A stretch of 5,466 nucleotides of DNA from Oscillospiraceae bacterium. GTDB lineage: Bacteria > Bacillota > Clostridia > Oscillospirales > Ruminococcaceae. The translations under genes were made by a program, and so were the position numbers. The stretch spans positions 1-5,466 of the forward strand of contig JAITVU010000309.1 of the NCBI GenBank assembly GCA_031285645.1. Direction: 5' to 3'. Positions 1 through 5,466 of the stretch are shown piece by piece (within the stretch, counting starts at the first letter, position 1; each line of letters begins with the position of its first letter). A model generated the notes under the pieces. It did no database searches and was not told the DNA's origin. It saw only the letters and a list, made by a program, of their open reading frames with translations.

Positions 1-130
1 CTACCGCGCGCGTGTAGTTGCACAGCGGGCATTGAAACGACGCGCTGCGGCGCGTCAACTTTCTACTCGCGCCCGCAGAACAGGGAAAAGGTCATTAATT
101 AAAATGCGGGCGCTTTGCGACGCGCGCGGT
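1..130. repeat. GC-rich ~128 bp repeat element, copy 1
   Basis: This is the first of two near-identical copies; the second starts 356 bp later. The ends are inverted repeats: the 11 bases at 3-13 (accgcgcgcgt) are the exact reverse complement of 120-130. Inside are a 7 bp stem (39-45 with 50-56, loop tgcg) and a 9 bp stem (69-77 with 105-113). It starts at the window edge, so it may extend further left. No coding sequence is evident. The inverted ends and internal hairpins suggest a small non-autonomous mobile repeat (MITE-like) or a structured interspersed repeat; which of these cannot be decided here. Confidence 0.75.
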
Positions 131-191
131 GTGGGGCTGCGTCCTTCCCTATTCTGAGCGTGGTTAAGAGTCTGCGACCCTTTTAATTAAG

Positions 192-291
192 GCCTTTTGC
201 AAAGGCGGGGCTTGTCGCTCATGCCGCGACGGGCAGTTCCTTTGTCTCGTCACAAAGGAACCAAAAGACGCCGGGAGGGGCCACCTCCCGG
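192..291. repeat. String of four adjacent hairpins between the repeat copies
   Basis: Four perfect inverted repeats follow one another: gccttt/aaaggc (192-197 with 201-206), gtcgc/gcgac (214-218 with 226-230), a 10 bp stem gttcctttgt/acaaaggaac (236-245 with 252-261), and ccgggagg/cctcccgg (271-278 with 284-291). No plausible gene covers them. The general look matches palindromic interspersed sequences common in gut Clostridia; that resemblance is from memory, not a search. The rest of the 131-356 spacer shows nothing recognisable. Confidence 0.55.
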
Positions 292-356
292 ACCCACCCG
301 GATATGGATAACCGGAAGAATTAAAGAGTTTGAGTACGTTTAACGTTGGAAGGGTC

Positions 357-487
357 CTACCGCGCGCGTATAGTTGCACAGCGGGCATTGAAACGACGCG
401 CTGCGGCGCGTCAACTTTCTACTCGCGCCCGCAGAACAGGGAAAAGGTCATTATTACAATGCGGGCGCTTTGCGACGCGCGCGAGGT
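357..487. repeat. GC-rich ~128 bp repeat element, copy 2
   Basis: Direct repeat of 1-128 with only about three differences: one substitution near the left end (position 370), and one substitution plus a one-base deletion in the A/T-rich loop near 452-459. The internal stems are unchanged (425-433 with 460-468 pairs perfectly). The inverted ends are shorter than in copy 1: 361-369 pairs with 475-483, and similarity to copy 1 ends at 483. Differences falling in a predicted loop while stems stay intact favour a folded element, though three differences are few. Confidence 0.75.
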
Positions 488-507
488 GGCCATTCATGTG
501 CAAGGCA

Positions 508-546
508 TAAATAAAACCGACATTAATTCATGGAATTAATGTCGGT
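508..546 (-). terminator. Intrinsic terminator of the VOC-oxidoreductase operon
   Basis: A perfect 13 bp inverted repeat (516-528 with 534-546, 5-base loop) lies 25 bases beyond the stop codon of the minus-strand oxidoreductase gene. Read on the minus strand the stem is followed by ttttattt, the expected uridine tract. On the plus strand there is no T-run after the stem, so it is oriented to end minus-strand transcription. Confidence 0.85.
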
Positions 547-571
547 CCACCTTATTGCGCGGAAAACAAAG

Positions 572-1609
572 TCAATCAACTTTAATCCATGTGCCTTGCT
601 CAGAAGCGCGGTGAATGGCGTCGATCAGGGCCAGTGGCTGGCGGCCCTGCGCGCCGTCTAAAACAGGGTCGCGATCCTCAAATATCGCTGAAATCATATC
701 CAGATACTGGGCGCGATGTCCGGCTGTGTCCAGCGCCAGCGGGTCCGCGACGGCGGCCTCGACTTCTCTCTTTTGAGCGAGCAGGGCGTCCAGCTCCGCA
801 ATTTTGCCTGTCTTGGATTCGTAAAACGCCAGGCTGTCGTTGCGCACGCAGATTGTGGCGTTCTCAGCGTAGATGTTCAGCTCCGCCATCAGGCCCGGGT
901 AAGCCATTGTCGTGGCCTCAATGCTGCCGATGGCGCCGTTTTTAAAGCGCAACAGGGCGAGGCCGGTGTCCTCGGCTTCAATATTGTGCAGCAGCGTTTC
1001 GCATACGGCGCTCACGCTGTCCACGCCGCCCATGAGATACTGGAGCAGGTCGATGTAATGCGTGGCCTGGCTCATCAGAACGCCGCCCTGATTGGCTTTG
1101 AGTCCGCGCCACCCGCCGCCCGTCTCGTAATAAGCGGGGTCACGGTACCAGATGACATGGACGGTGCCCATCATCAGGCGGCCGAGCGCGCCCCGGTTTA
1201 TGAGGTCGCTCAGCGCACGGATGGCCGGATCGAAGCGGTGCTGGCTGACGGCGCCCAGTTTGACGCCGGCGTTTTGACACACGGCGATCATTCGATCAGC
1301 GCTTTGGGGGGACACATCCAAAGGTTTTTCGACCAGCACATGAATACCGGCTTTGGCGGCCGCTTCCACGGCCTCAAAATGGAGTGCCGGGGGCAGACAG
1401 ACGGACACAAGATCAACTTCGCCCCAGGCCAGCATGTCCTTATAATCGCCGAAAGCGCGGCAACCGTATTTTTGCTCAAGCGCCGATGTGAGCGCGGCGT
1501 TCGGATCCGCCACGGCAACCAGCTTCGCGTTCTCAACCTCTTCCAGTACCCGGCAGTGAAAACCGCCGATATTGCCGCAGCCGATCAGGCCGACACGAAT
1601 CTCTTTCAT
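572..1609 (-). CDS. Gfo/Idh/MocA-family NAD(P)-dependent oxidoreductase
   Basis: Predicted cytosolic sugar or cyclitol dehydrogenase of 345 residues, a normal family length. Seen: an N-terminal Rossmann fold with GCGNIG at residues 10-15, an acidic residue D35 ending the second strand, the family EKP motif at 94-96 (K95 is the expected catalytic lysine), and, in the C-terminal domain, WYRDPAYY (154-161), WRG (167-169), GGVLMSQATHYIDLL (175-189) with H184 and D187 in the usual active-site positions. Substrate cannot be told; the WRG and GGVLMxQxxHxxD pattern recalls UDP-sugar 3-dehydrogenase-like members. The ATG at 1609 is chosen because the Rossmann strand begins directly after it; an upstream in-frame ATG at 1657 would add 16 residues unlike the family. 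Neither start has a good ribosome binding site: 1657 has AAAGGA 14 bases away. It lies 107 bases downstream of the VOC gene and probably shares its promoter. Confidence 0.92.
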   Translation of the reverse strand: MKEIRVGLIGCGNIGGFHCRVLEEVENAKLVAVADPNAALTSALEQKYGCRAFGDYKDMLAWGEVDLVSVCLPPALHFEAVEAAAKAGIHVLVEKPLDVSPQSADRMIAVCQNAGVKLGAVSQHRFDPAIRALSDLINRGALGRLMMGTVHVIWYRDPAYYETGGGWRGLKANQGGVLMSQATHYIDLLQYLMGGVDSVSAVCETLLHNIEAEDTGLALLRFKNGAIGSIEATTMAYPGLMAELNIYAENATICVRNDSLAFYESKTGKIAELDALLAQKREVEAAVADPLALDTAGHRAQYLDMISAIFEDRDPVLDGAQGRQPLALIDAIHRASEQGTWIKVD

Positions 1610-1610
1610 T

Positions 1611-1700
1611 TTAAGCCCATGCCCAGGCCGAGCACAAAGCGAGGATGAAAGTCGCATGGGCCGCGCGCCTGTCCTTTCTTATCTTTGAATTTATATACAC
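1611..1700 (-). CDS. Possible 29-residue membrane-like peptide between VOC and oxidoreductase genes
   Basis: Speculative small ORF. The VOC stop codon lies in the sequence TAGGAGGAA (minus strand of 1711-1719), a strong ribosome-binding sequence with no obvious partner. A GTG 12 bases further on (1700) opens a 29-codon frame ending with TAA at 1611-1613, one base before the oxidoreductase ATG. The predicted peptide has a basic first half (KIRKDRR, residues 6-12) and a hydrophobic, tryptophan-containing second half (residues 13-29), like a tiny membrane peptide. The end-to-start arrangement would fit translational coupling, which could explain the missing binding site of the next gene. The spacing to GTG is longer than ideal, and the frame may be chance. 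Confidence 0.25.
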   Translation of the reverse strand: MYINSKIRKDRRAAHATFILALCSAWAWA

Positions 1701-1716
1701 GCTTGTGGGATTCCTC

Positions 1717-2157
1717 CTATTTGGACTGCTCGCCCGCAAAACGGTTATTGGCCTCAACCTGCAGGCAGTCGGGCGGGAGCTGCATAATTTCAATGCTGTT
1801 GCCGTCGGGATCGTGGGTGAAAAACTGAATGCACTTGGAGAAACCCAGTTTGATATCGCTGTCAATCGGCGCGCCGCGCTCCTTCATGAATTTAAGCGCC
1901 GCCTCGGCGTCCTCCACCTCATAACACATATGGCAATGCCCGATGGTTGTTTTGTCGTGCTTGCACTCTTTCTCGCCGTGGGGGAAAATCTCGATGTACT
2001 GGCTGGGCGCGACAAACATATGAATGCTGCCGAGCGAGCCGTCGGGGGTATTGTGCATCCGGAACGCTTCCTTCAGCCCCAAAACCTCGCGGTAAAACTT
2101 GGCCGTCGCCTCCATGTCCCTGGCGCGGATTGCCATATGCCCGATTCTTGTGATCAT
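1717..2157 (-). CDS. VOC-superfamily (glyoxalase-fold) protein
   Basis: Small cytosolic metalloenzyme-type protein of 146 residues, about the usual length for a single-chain, two-module vicinal oxygen chelate protein. Seen: first module opening with IGHMAIRARDMEATAKFYREVLG (residues 5-27 in outline: strand, then helix with the FYREVLGL signature), QYIEIF at 53-58; second module with GHCHMCYEVED at 73-83 and DPDGNSIEIMQL at 116-127. H7, E56, H76 and E123 sit where the four metal ligands of glyoxalase I or methylmalonyl-CoA epimerase-type proteins are found. The reaction is unknown: lyase, epimerase or isomerase are all possible. The ATG at 2157 is preceded by AAAGGA with about 10 bases spacing. 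First gene of a minus-strand operon with the oxidoreductase, suggesting a shared pathway for a small carbonyl or sugar compound (inference). Confidence 0.9.
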   Translation of the reverse strand: MITRIGHMAIRARDMEATAKFYREVLGLKEAFRMHNTPDGSLGSIHMFVAPSQYIEIFPHGEKECKHDKTTIGHCHMCYEVEDAEAALKFMKERGAPIDSDIKLGFSKCIQFFTHDPDGNSIEIMQLPPDCLQVEANNRFAGEQSK

Positions 2158-2204
2158 ACAAATATCATCCTTTCTTTAATGATTAATTACAAAATTCCAC
2201 TGTA

Positions 2205-2233
2205 ATCCTAACATAAAACAGCATTGCTTGCAA
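2205..2233 (-). promoter_or_regulatory. Promoter of the minus-strand operon with an overlapping palindrome
   Basis: On the minus strand TTGCAA (2233-2228), a 17-base spacer and TAGGAT (2210-2205) form a sigma-A-like promoter; TGT directly before the -10 gives an extended -10. It lies about 50 bases upstream of the VOC start. An inverted repeat CATTGC-tt-GCAATG (2222-2235) overlaps the -35 box and could be an operator for an unknown regulator. Confidence 0.6.
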
Positions 2234-2346
2234 TGAATGCGGGTGTTTGATACTTAATATAATAAAAACTGTATTCTTTTTCTCATAAATACTTCCGGTT
2301 CTGAGCAATATATACATATATGCAACCCGGTTGTACGATAATCCGC

Positions 2347-2375
2347 TTGGATTTGATGGATAAAAGTGGTATAAT
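2347..2375 (+). promoter_or_regulatory. Promoter for the first lipoprotein gene
   Basis: TTGGAT (2347-2352), a 17-base spacer and a perfect TATAAT (2370-2375), with TGG just before it as an extended -10. Transcription would start near 2382, leaving a leader of about 140 bases before the ATG at 2522. The leader opens with a small GC-rich hairpin (cgccg 2384-2388 with cggcg 2396-2400). No known riboswitch class is recognised in it. Confidence 0.7.
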
Positions 2376-2521
2376 ACCTTCGCCGCCGTGTTTCCCGGCG
2401 TTTGAGGCGTTAGTATAAAGTGTTTCCGCCGTTGTAAGGGTTAAGAGAAGAATCGCTGTTCGCATCAATGAAAAACGTGATTGAATAGAGTCAGGAAGTT
2501 TAATTTGGGAGGTTTTACATT

Positions 2522-3649
2522 ATGTTAAAAACTATACGTCGGGCCGGGGCCCTCATTTTGACCTTGCTGGCTCTTTGCCTTGTATCCTGTAAAGACGGTG
2601 ATGCGTCATCAGGGCTTTCCGCGGCGCAAAGCGGCGCTTCGAGCGGTGCCCAGTCTGTTGAAGCGCTCCCCGCGTCGCCGGCCTCAGGCATGAGTGAGGC
2701 GGAAATCATTGACCTTGTCAAGACGCTGACAAAGAAGGGCGACGAGGTTTTCTGGTGGTATATGGACGAGGGCATGGGGCTTGACGTCGACACGCAGGGT
2801 TCTGTGACGGACGTCATTCGGCCTGTCGGCCGGTTTAAGACCATCGATGCGCTCAAAGCCGCGACGGAAGAGGTCTTCAGCGCGCATTTCTGCAATAAAA
2901 TCCTCTATCCGGTCGGGTTTAACGAGAATCAGGGGGAAAACATCAAGTTCAGGGAAATTGACGGCGTTTTACACATCAACCTGAATAACGGCGGAATGGG
3001 CTGGATCGATGAGCTGACGGACAAGATCACGGTTAAGGAAGAGAGCGTAAACCGGATTACGGTGACAATTATCAGCAATCAGCTCAACTTTGAAACGTCG
3101 GGCACGGAAGAGGTGCCTTATGATTTTGATCTCATTCTCGAAGACGGCGTGTGGAAGCTTGATAACTGGTTTGATTACGGGACCGAGGTGATTCCGAGTC
3201 TGGCCGAATCGGACGATACGGTTGAGAACGCCGACGCGAAACCGATGCTTGAGAAATACGCGTCGAGCTTTGACCAGTATATGGTGAGCACGCCGAAAAA
3301 CAACGTCATCACGGCGTATATTTATACGGACGGCGGCGCCGCTTACGACATTGTGGAGACGCCTGTACCGGATTATATGCTGACGGTGCACGATTATCTC
3401 GCCCCTGTGGCGGATGCTTTTGGCGCGCTTGAAATCGACCGGATTGTCTGGGATGAAGAGACGGGTCAGATATGCGTTAATTTCAGTTCCCGCTCCTTTA
3501 TGGACGGCATCGGTGACGACGCGAAGAAAAACGACATACTCAGCTCCATTACAAGGACCATAATGGAGAATCACGCGGGGGAGTGCGCCGGGGTTTACTT
3601 TGAAATGGATATGAAGCCCTACGCGCCCTATGAAACCCCGGTCGCGTAG
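2522..3649 (+). CDS. Predicted lipoprotein with a C-terminal GerMN-like domain
   Basis: I do not recognise a specific gene. The 375-residue product starts with a lipoprotein signal peptide: basic KTIRR (3-7), hydrophobic 8-20, lipobox LVSC with C23 as the lipid-modified cysteine. A Ser/Ala/Gly-rich linker (24-56) follows. Residues 58-222 form a mixed alpha/beta domain with a conserved-looking tryptophan-rich core (VFWWYMDEG 76-84, GVWKLDNWFDYG 209-220), in outline like NTF2-like or IseA-type (DL-endopeptidase inhibitor) lipoprotein domains; this is a weak resemblance. Residues 262-363 look GerMN-like: ITAYIYTD at the start, GQICVNFSSRSF (315-326), then ILSSITRTIMEN (339-350) and a final strand VYFEMD (358-363). 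It probably sits on the outer membrane face. The start is set by GGGAGG (2507-2512) nine bases before the ATG. A different, spurious frame runs on the opposite strand. Confidence 0.9.
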   Translation: MLKTIRRAGALILTLLALCLVSCKDGDASSGLSAAQSGASSGAQSVEALPASPASGMSEAEIIDLVKTLTKKGDEVFWWYMDEGMGLDVDTQGSVTDVIRPVGRFKTIDALKAATEEVFSAHFCNKILYPVGFNENQGENIKFREIDGVLHINLNNGGMGWIDELTDKITVKEESVNRITVTIISNQLNFETSGTEEVPYDFDLILEDGVWKLDNWFDYGTEVIPSLAESDDTVENADAKPMLEKYASSFDQYMVSTPKNNVITAYIYTDGGAAYDIVETPVPDYMLTVHDYLAPVADAFGALEIDRIVWDEETGQICVNFSSRSFMDGIGDDAKKNDILSSITRTIMENHAGECAGVYFEMDMKPYAPYETPVA

Positions 3650-3673
3650 AGATTGCCAAAGCACTGAAAAGTT

Positions 3674-3703
3674 GCCGCTCAATAATTGCTCGCGGGCTTT
3701 TTT
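3674..3703 (+). terminator. Weak terminator or attenuator between the two lipoprotein genes
   Basis: A short imperfect stem (GCCGC at 3674-3678 with GCGGGC at 3692-3697, one bulged G, with an inner caat/attg pairing) is followed by six T residues (3698-3703). The stem is weak, so partial termination is more likely than a full stop. No convincing promoter is seen between here and the next gene; TTGACC at 3711 has no matching -10. Confidence 0.35.
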
Positions 3704-3761
3704 AAGTGGTTTGACCGTAAAGCGTCTTCAGGCCCGGTTTATTTGGATTCAGGAGGTTATG

Positions 3762-4994
3762 ATGTACCGTAAAATATGGATGGCCGGGCTGGCTCTGTGC
3801 CTGCTTGCCGGATGCGCCCCGCGCGAGGATTCGGGTGACGGCACTCAAAGCAGTGCAACGGCGGCGGAGATGTCGGTCGAATACAGCGAAACGACTTCCC
3901 TGCCCGCCGACTTGCCTGTGGAATCCCCGGACGCGTTGCTCCGCACGCCGGGGGAAATCACTGTATACAGCATACGCCGGGATTCCGAGGTGTTCGAGGC
4001 CCACCCGGTGCCTGTTGAGAATCCCAATCCGACGCTTATGGATATTGTGGAGGCTGTGGAAGCGCGGCTCGATGTGGATATTCCCGTTTTGGGTATCTCG
4101 CAGCAGAAAGGTATGGTCGTCGTTGACATTGCGGGCGGCTTTACGGATCAATACGATAAAGCGCGCGTACATGAAATCCTGACGGCGCTCGCCGTCACGC
4201 TCAGGGAAAATCACGGCACATTTGAGTGGATTCAGTATCAATCGGATGGCGTGGCGGGCCTGTATGGAGAGGAGTATCTCATTTCGCCCCTCAAATTAAT
4301 CGAGGACGGGAGCGGCGCATACGACGCGATCCGCGCGTCGATCCCCTATGAGGGCTTACAGTATCGCGCCGCAGTCGAGGCGATTGTCGAAACGGACGAA
4401 ACCGGGGAAAAGCTGGCGGCATTCCTCGCCCTTGTCGGCATTGCGGACAGGGAAGTGGCGTCCGCCGGCGATCTGGACAACACGCGGGCGTTGCTGTCCG
4501 CCCTTTTTGCGACAAAGCATTATTCAAGCGACGCGATGAGCGCGGACGGCAACTACGTCCCGGCGCTTAAAGCTTTTGAGGCGCCGGCCGCGGAACTGAC
4601 AGGCATCCCGGAGGACTGGTTCTGGCTCAGGGAGCATGTGGAACAGAGCGCCAGGCTTTTATTTGGCGAGGCGTTCACGCTTATACACGGGGATGTGAAT
4701 AAATTCCGGTACCTTGAGACCATCGGCGTGTATACGCCGCCGCATATGGGCGCGGGCGCCGATATCATCCCGGTCATATTCGGCTATGAGGACCGCGGAG
4801 GCGCCTGCATTGTGGAAGTGGCCTATATAGGCGCGAGCATGGCGGGCTATTACGATCCGGCCACAGGCGACAGCATCGTCCCTGAAAAAGTAAAGGACTA
4901 TGCGGAAAACACCGCGAGGCGTATGACTGTGACGCTCAATAAAACGGATAATGGGGGCTTTGTGTTTGTTAGCCAGCATTATATACAGGAATAA
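3762..4994 (+). CDS. Predicted lipoprotein with an N-terminal GerMN-like domain
   Basis: I do not recognise a specific gene. The product is 410 residues with a clear lipoprotein signal: MYRK, hydrophobic 5-16, lipobox LAGC with C18 lipid-modified. After an acidic linker (about 19-64), residues 65-163 look GerMN-like: EITVYSI start, a helix TLMDIVEAVEARL (91-103), GMVVVDIAGGF (117-127), VHEILTALAVTLREN (136-150) and a closing strand to the DG at 162-163. A helical stretch (about 200-260) leads to a C-terminal domain (about 283-408) with DWFWLREHVEQSARLLFG (285-302), VYTPPHMG (323-330) and several beta strands, unknown in function. The frame is open back to 3630, overlapping the previous gene, but AGGAGG at 3751-3756 and the signal peptide fix the start at 3762 (or the adjacent ATG at 3759). 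It lies 112 bases after the first lipoprotein and is probably co-transcribed with it in part. Confidence 0.9.
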   Translation: MYRKIWMAGLALCLLAGCAPREDSGDGTQSSATAAEMSVEYSETTSLPADLPVESPDALLRTPGEITVYSIRRDSEVFEAHPVPVENPNPTLMDIVEAVEARLDVDIPVLGISQQKGMVVVDIAGGFTDQYDKARVHEILTALAVTLRENHGTFEWIQYQSDGVAGLYGEEYLISPLKLIEDGSGAYDAIRASIPYEGLQYRAAVEAIVETDETGEKLAAFLALVGIADREVASAGDLDNTRALLSALFATKHYSSDAMSADGNYVPALKAFEAPAAELTGIPEDWFWLREHVEQSARLLFGEAFTLIHGDVNKFRYLETIGVYTPPHMGAGADIIPVIFGYEDRGGACIVEVAYIGASMAGYYDPATGDSIVPEKVKDYAENTARRMTVTLNKTDNGGFVFVSQHYIQE

Positions 4995-5076
4995 AAAGCA
5001 CAGTGTTTAGCACGGCAATTTGACTTTTTACTCTGCACACGGTGGAACTCAAAGATAAAGCGCCGCACATTATGCA

Positions 5077-5105
5077 TTGACATTCTGAAATTGTGGTGAT
5101 ATACT
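5077..5105 (+). promoter_or_regulatory. Near-consensus promoter of a short transcription unit
   Basis: TTGACA (5077-5082), exactly 17 bases, then TATACT (5100-5105), with TGA just before it as an extended -10. This is the best promoter in the window and would start transcription near 5112. It lies 82 bases after the second lipoprotein stop; no clear terminator for the lipoprotein genes is seen in 4995-5076. Confidence 0.85.
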
Positions 5106-5134
5106 TTTACCCAATACCTGAAAGGACGCTGCAT

Positions 5135-5227
5135 ATGAGAAGCTGTCATATGACACAGCAGAATAGCGCAGTAGTATACGGGCTCGTAGTCGCTTTTGAC
5201 GCCGGGCTTTGTCTGCCGTTGCGCTAA
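5135..5227 (+). CDS. Small ORF of 30 residues, unknown function
   Basis: The ATG at 5135 is preceded by AAAGGA (5121-5126) with an 8-base gap, a good binding site, and the frame ends at TAA 5225-5227. The peptide begins MRSCHMTQQNS and continues as a mostly hydrophobic segment, AVVYGLVVAFDAGLCLPL (residues 12-29), ending in arginine. It has two cysteines (4 and 26) and a single acidic residue (D22). An internal ATG at 5150 could give a 25-residue form beginning MTQQNS. The hydrophobic part is broken by D22 and so is only a marginal membrane segment. It is the only ORF in a transcript with a strong promoter and terminator, which is the main reason to take it seriously. It could be a small membrane or signalling peptide, a toxin-like peptide, or a leader peptide; nothing in it decides. 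Confidence 0.5.
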   Translation: MRSCHMTQQNSAVVYGLVVAFDAGLCLPLR

Positions 5228-5250
5228 TCGGGTATAAAACCGGATATGCA

Positions 5251-5287
5251 AGCGGGGCAAAGCATGATGCTTTGCCCCGCTTTTTTT
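5251..5287 (+). terminator. Strong intrinsic terminator of the short transcript
   Basis: A perfect 15 bp inverted repeat (5251-5265 with 5267-5281, one base between the arms, so the inner pairs open to form the loop) is GC-rich at its base and followed by a run of seven T residues (5281-5287). It ends the plus-strand unit that starts near 5112. Confidence 0.92.
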
Positions 5288-5310
5288 ATTCAATCGGGAT
5301 TACCGTTCGT

Positions 5311-5463
5311 GCGGGCTTTGCCCGCTGCCACGCTTCGCGTGGCTATGACGTACGGCTATACATGGCCAACAGCTTTGAAAACCGACGGGTTTTCAAAGCG
5401 GCGGGCGTTGCCCGCCGGCACGCCAAAGGCGTGCGTTGGCCATTTGGCAGCCGGGCAGCGCCC
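5311..5463. repeat. Dense palindromic block with a predicted four-way junction
   Basis: Two hairpins come first: gcgggc/gcccgc (5311-5316 with 5320-5325) and gccacgc/gcgtggc (5327-5333 with 5337-5343). Then a 9 bp stem atggccaac/gttggccat (5362-5370 with 5435-5443) encloses three perfect hairpins: 12 bp (5372-5383 with 5388-5399), 7 bp (5400-5406 with 5410-5416) and 7 bp (5418-5424 with 5428-5434). Only two bases, 5371 and 5417, are left unpaired at the junction. A 4 bp hairpin (5453-5456 with 5460-5463) lies at the window edge. No gene is convincing here. It may be an interspersed palindromic repeat or a structured RNA, and may continue past the window. Confidence 0.65.
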
Positions 5464-5466
5464 ATA

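Larger units (their letters stand above)
5112..5287 (+). ncRNA. Predicted short transcript of about 175 nt (small mRNA or small RNA)
   Basis: The span is bounded by the strong promoter at 5077-5105 and the strong terminator at 5251-5287. It contains a 30-codon ORF with its own ribosome binding site, so it may be a mini-mRNA, a regulatory RNA, or both. No known RNA family is recognised. The start position is estimated from the -10 box. Confidence 0.5.

Noticed and set aside
31..38. ATTGAAAC motif in each repeat copy, like the end of many CRISPR repeats
   Set aside because: Only two copies 356 bp apart, with no 30-40 base spacers and no cas genes. The whole 128 bp is repeated, so this is not a CRISPR array.
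95..190. Inverted pair ttaattaaaa (95-104) and ttttaattaa (181-190)
   Set aside because: Low-complexity A/T sequence, far apart, and not kept in the second repeat copy.
164..539. Short frames crossing the repeat elements on either strand
   Set aside because: They run through palindromic repeats, differ in frame between the contexts, and have no ribosome binding site. Such frames in repeats are usually spurious.
716..1648. Long open frame of 310 codons on the plus strand opposite the oxidoreductase
   Set aside because: It mirrors the codon pattern of the minus-strand gene, whose product has clear family motifs. The plus-strand product has no recognisable domain or good ribosome binding site.
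2247..2277. Second possible plus-strand promoter, TTGATA and TATTCT
   Set aside because: The spacing is 19 bases and the region is A/T-rich, so chance matches are expected. The promoter at 2347-2375 is much better.
2283..2468. 61-codon minus-strand frame with a hydrophobic start in the divergent intergenic region
   Set aside because: It needs a TTG start, has no ribosome binding site, and covers the plus-strand promoter and leader.
2969..3682. Open frame of 237 codons on the minus strand opposite the first lipoprotein
   Set aside because: The plus-strand gene has a promoter, ribosome binding site and lipobox; the opposite frame has none and a basic, low-plausibility composition.

Overview
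The window looks like chromosomal DNA from a Gram-positive Clostridia-type bacterium with mid-range GC. The evidence is strong AGGAGG-type ribosome binding sites, sigma-A-like promoters with TGn-extended -10 boxes, two lipoproteins with classical lipoboxes, and domains that resemble spore-related lipoprotein modules. No species can be named from the sequence alone.

Layout: (1) Bases 1-507 hold no convincing gene. They contain two almost identical copies of a ~128 bp GC-rich element with inverted ends (1-130 and 357-487), separated by a spacer that includes a string of four hairpins (192-291). (2) A minus-strand operon runs from a promoter at about 2205-2233, through a VOC/glyoxalase-fold protein (1717-2157) and a Gfo/Idh/MocA-type NAD(P)-dependent oxidoreductase (572-1609), to a strong terminator at 508-546. 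A 29-codon small ORF with a hydrophobic tail may sit between the two genes. (3) A roughly 360 bp divergent intergenic region carries promoters facing both ways. (4) Two plus-strand lipoprotein genes follow (2522-3649 and 3762-4994). Neither has a recognised specific function, but each seems to carry a GerMN-like module, C-terminal in the first and N-terminal in the second. (5) After the second lipoprotein there is an isolated short transcription unit: a near-consensus promoter (5077-5105), a 30-codon ORF with its own ribosome binding site (5135-5227), and a very strong terminator (5251-5287). (6) The window ends in a dense block of palindromes (5311-5463) that can fold into two hairpins and a tightly packed four-way junction.

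The minus-strand operon is most simply read as small-molecule or sugar catabolism; its substrate cannot be told. The lipoproteins are predicted to be anchored on the outer face of the membrane and may act on the cell wall or spore envelope, but this is inference. The most unusual items are the small transcription unit at 5077-5287, the four-way-junction element at the right end, the repeated element at the left end, and the paired lipoproteins with apparently shuffled domains.
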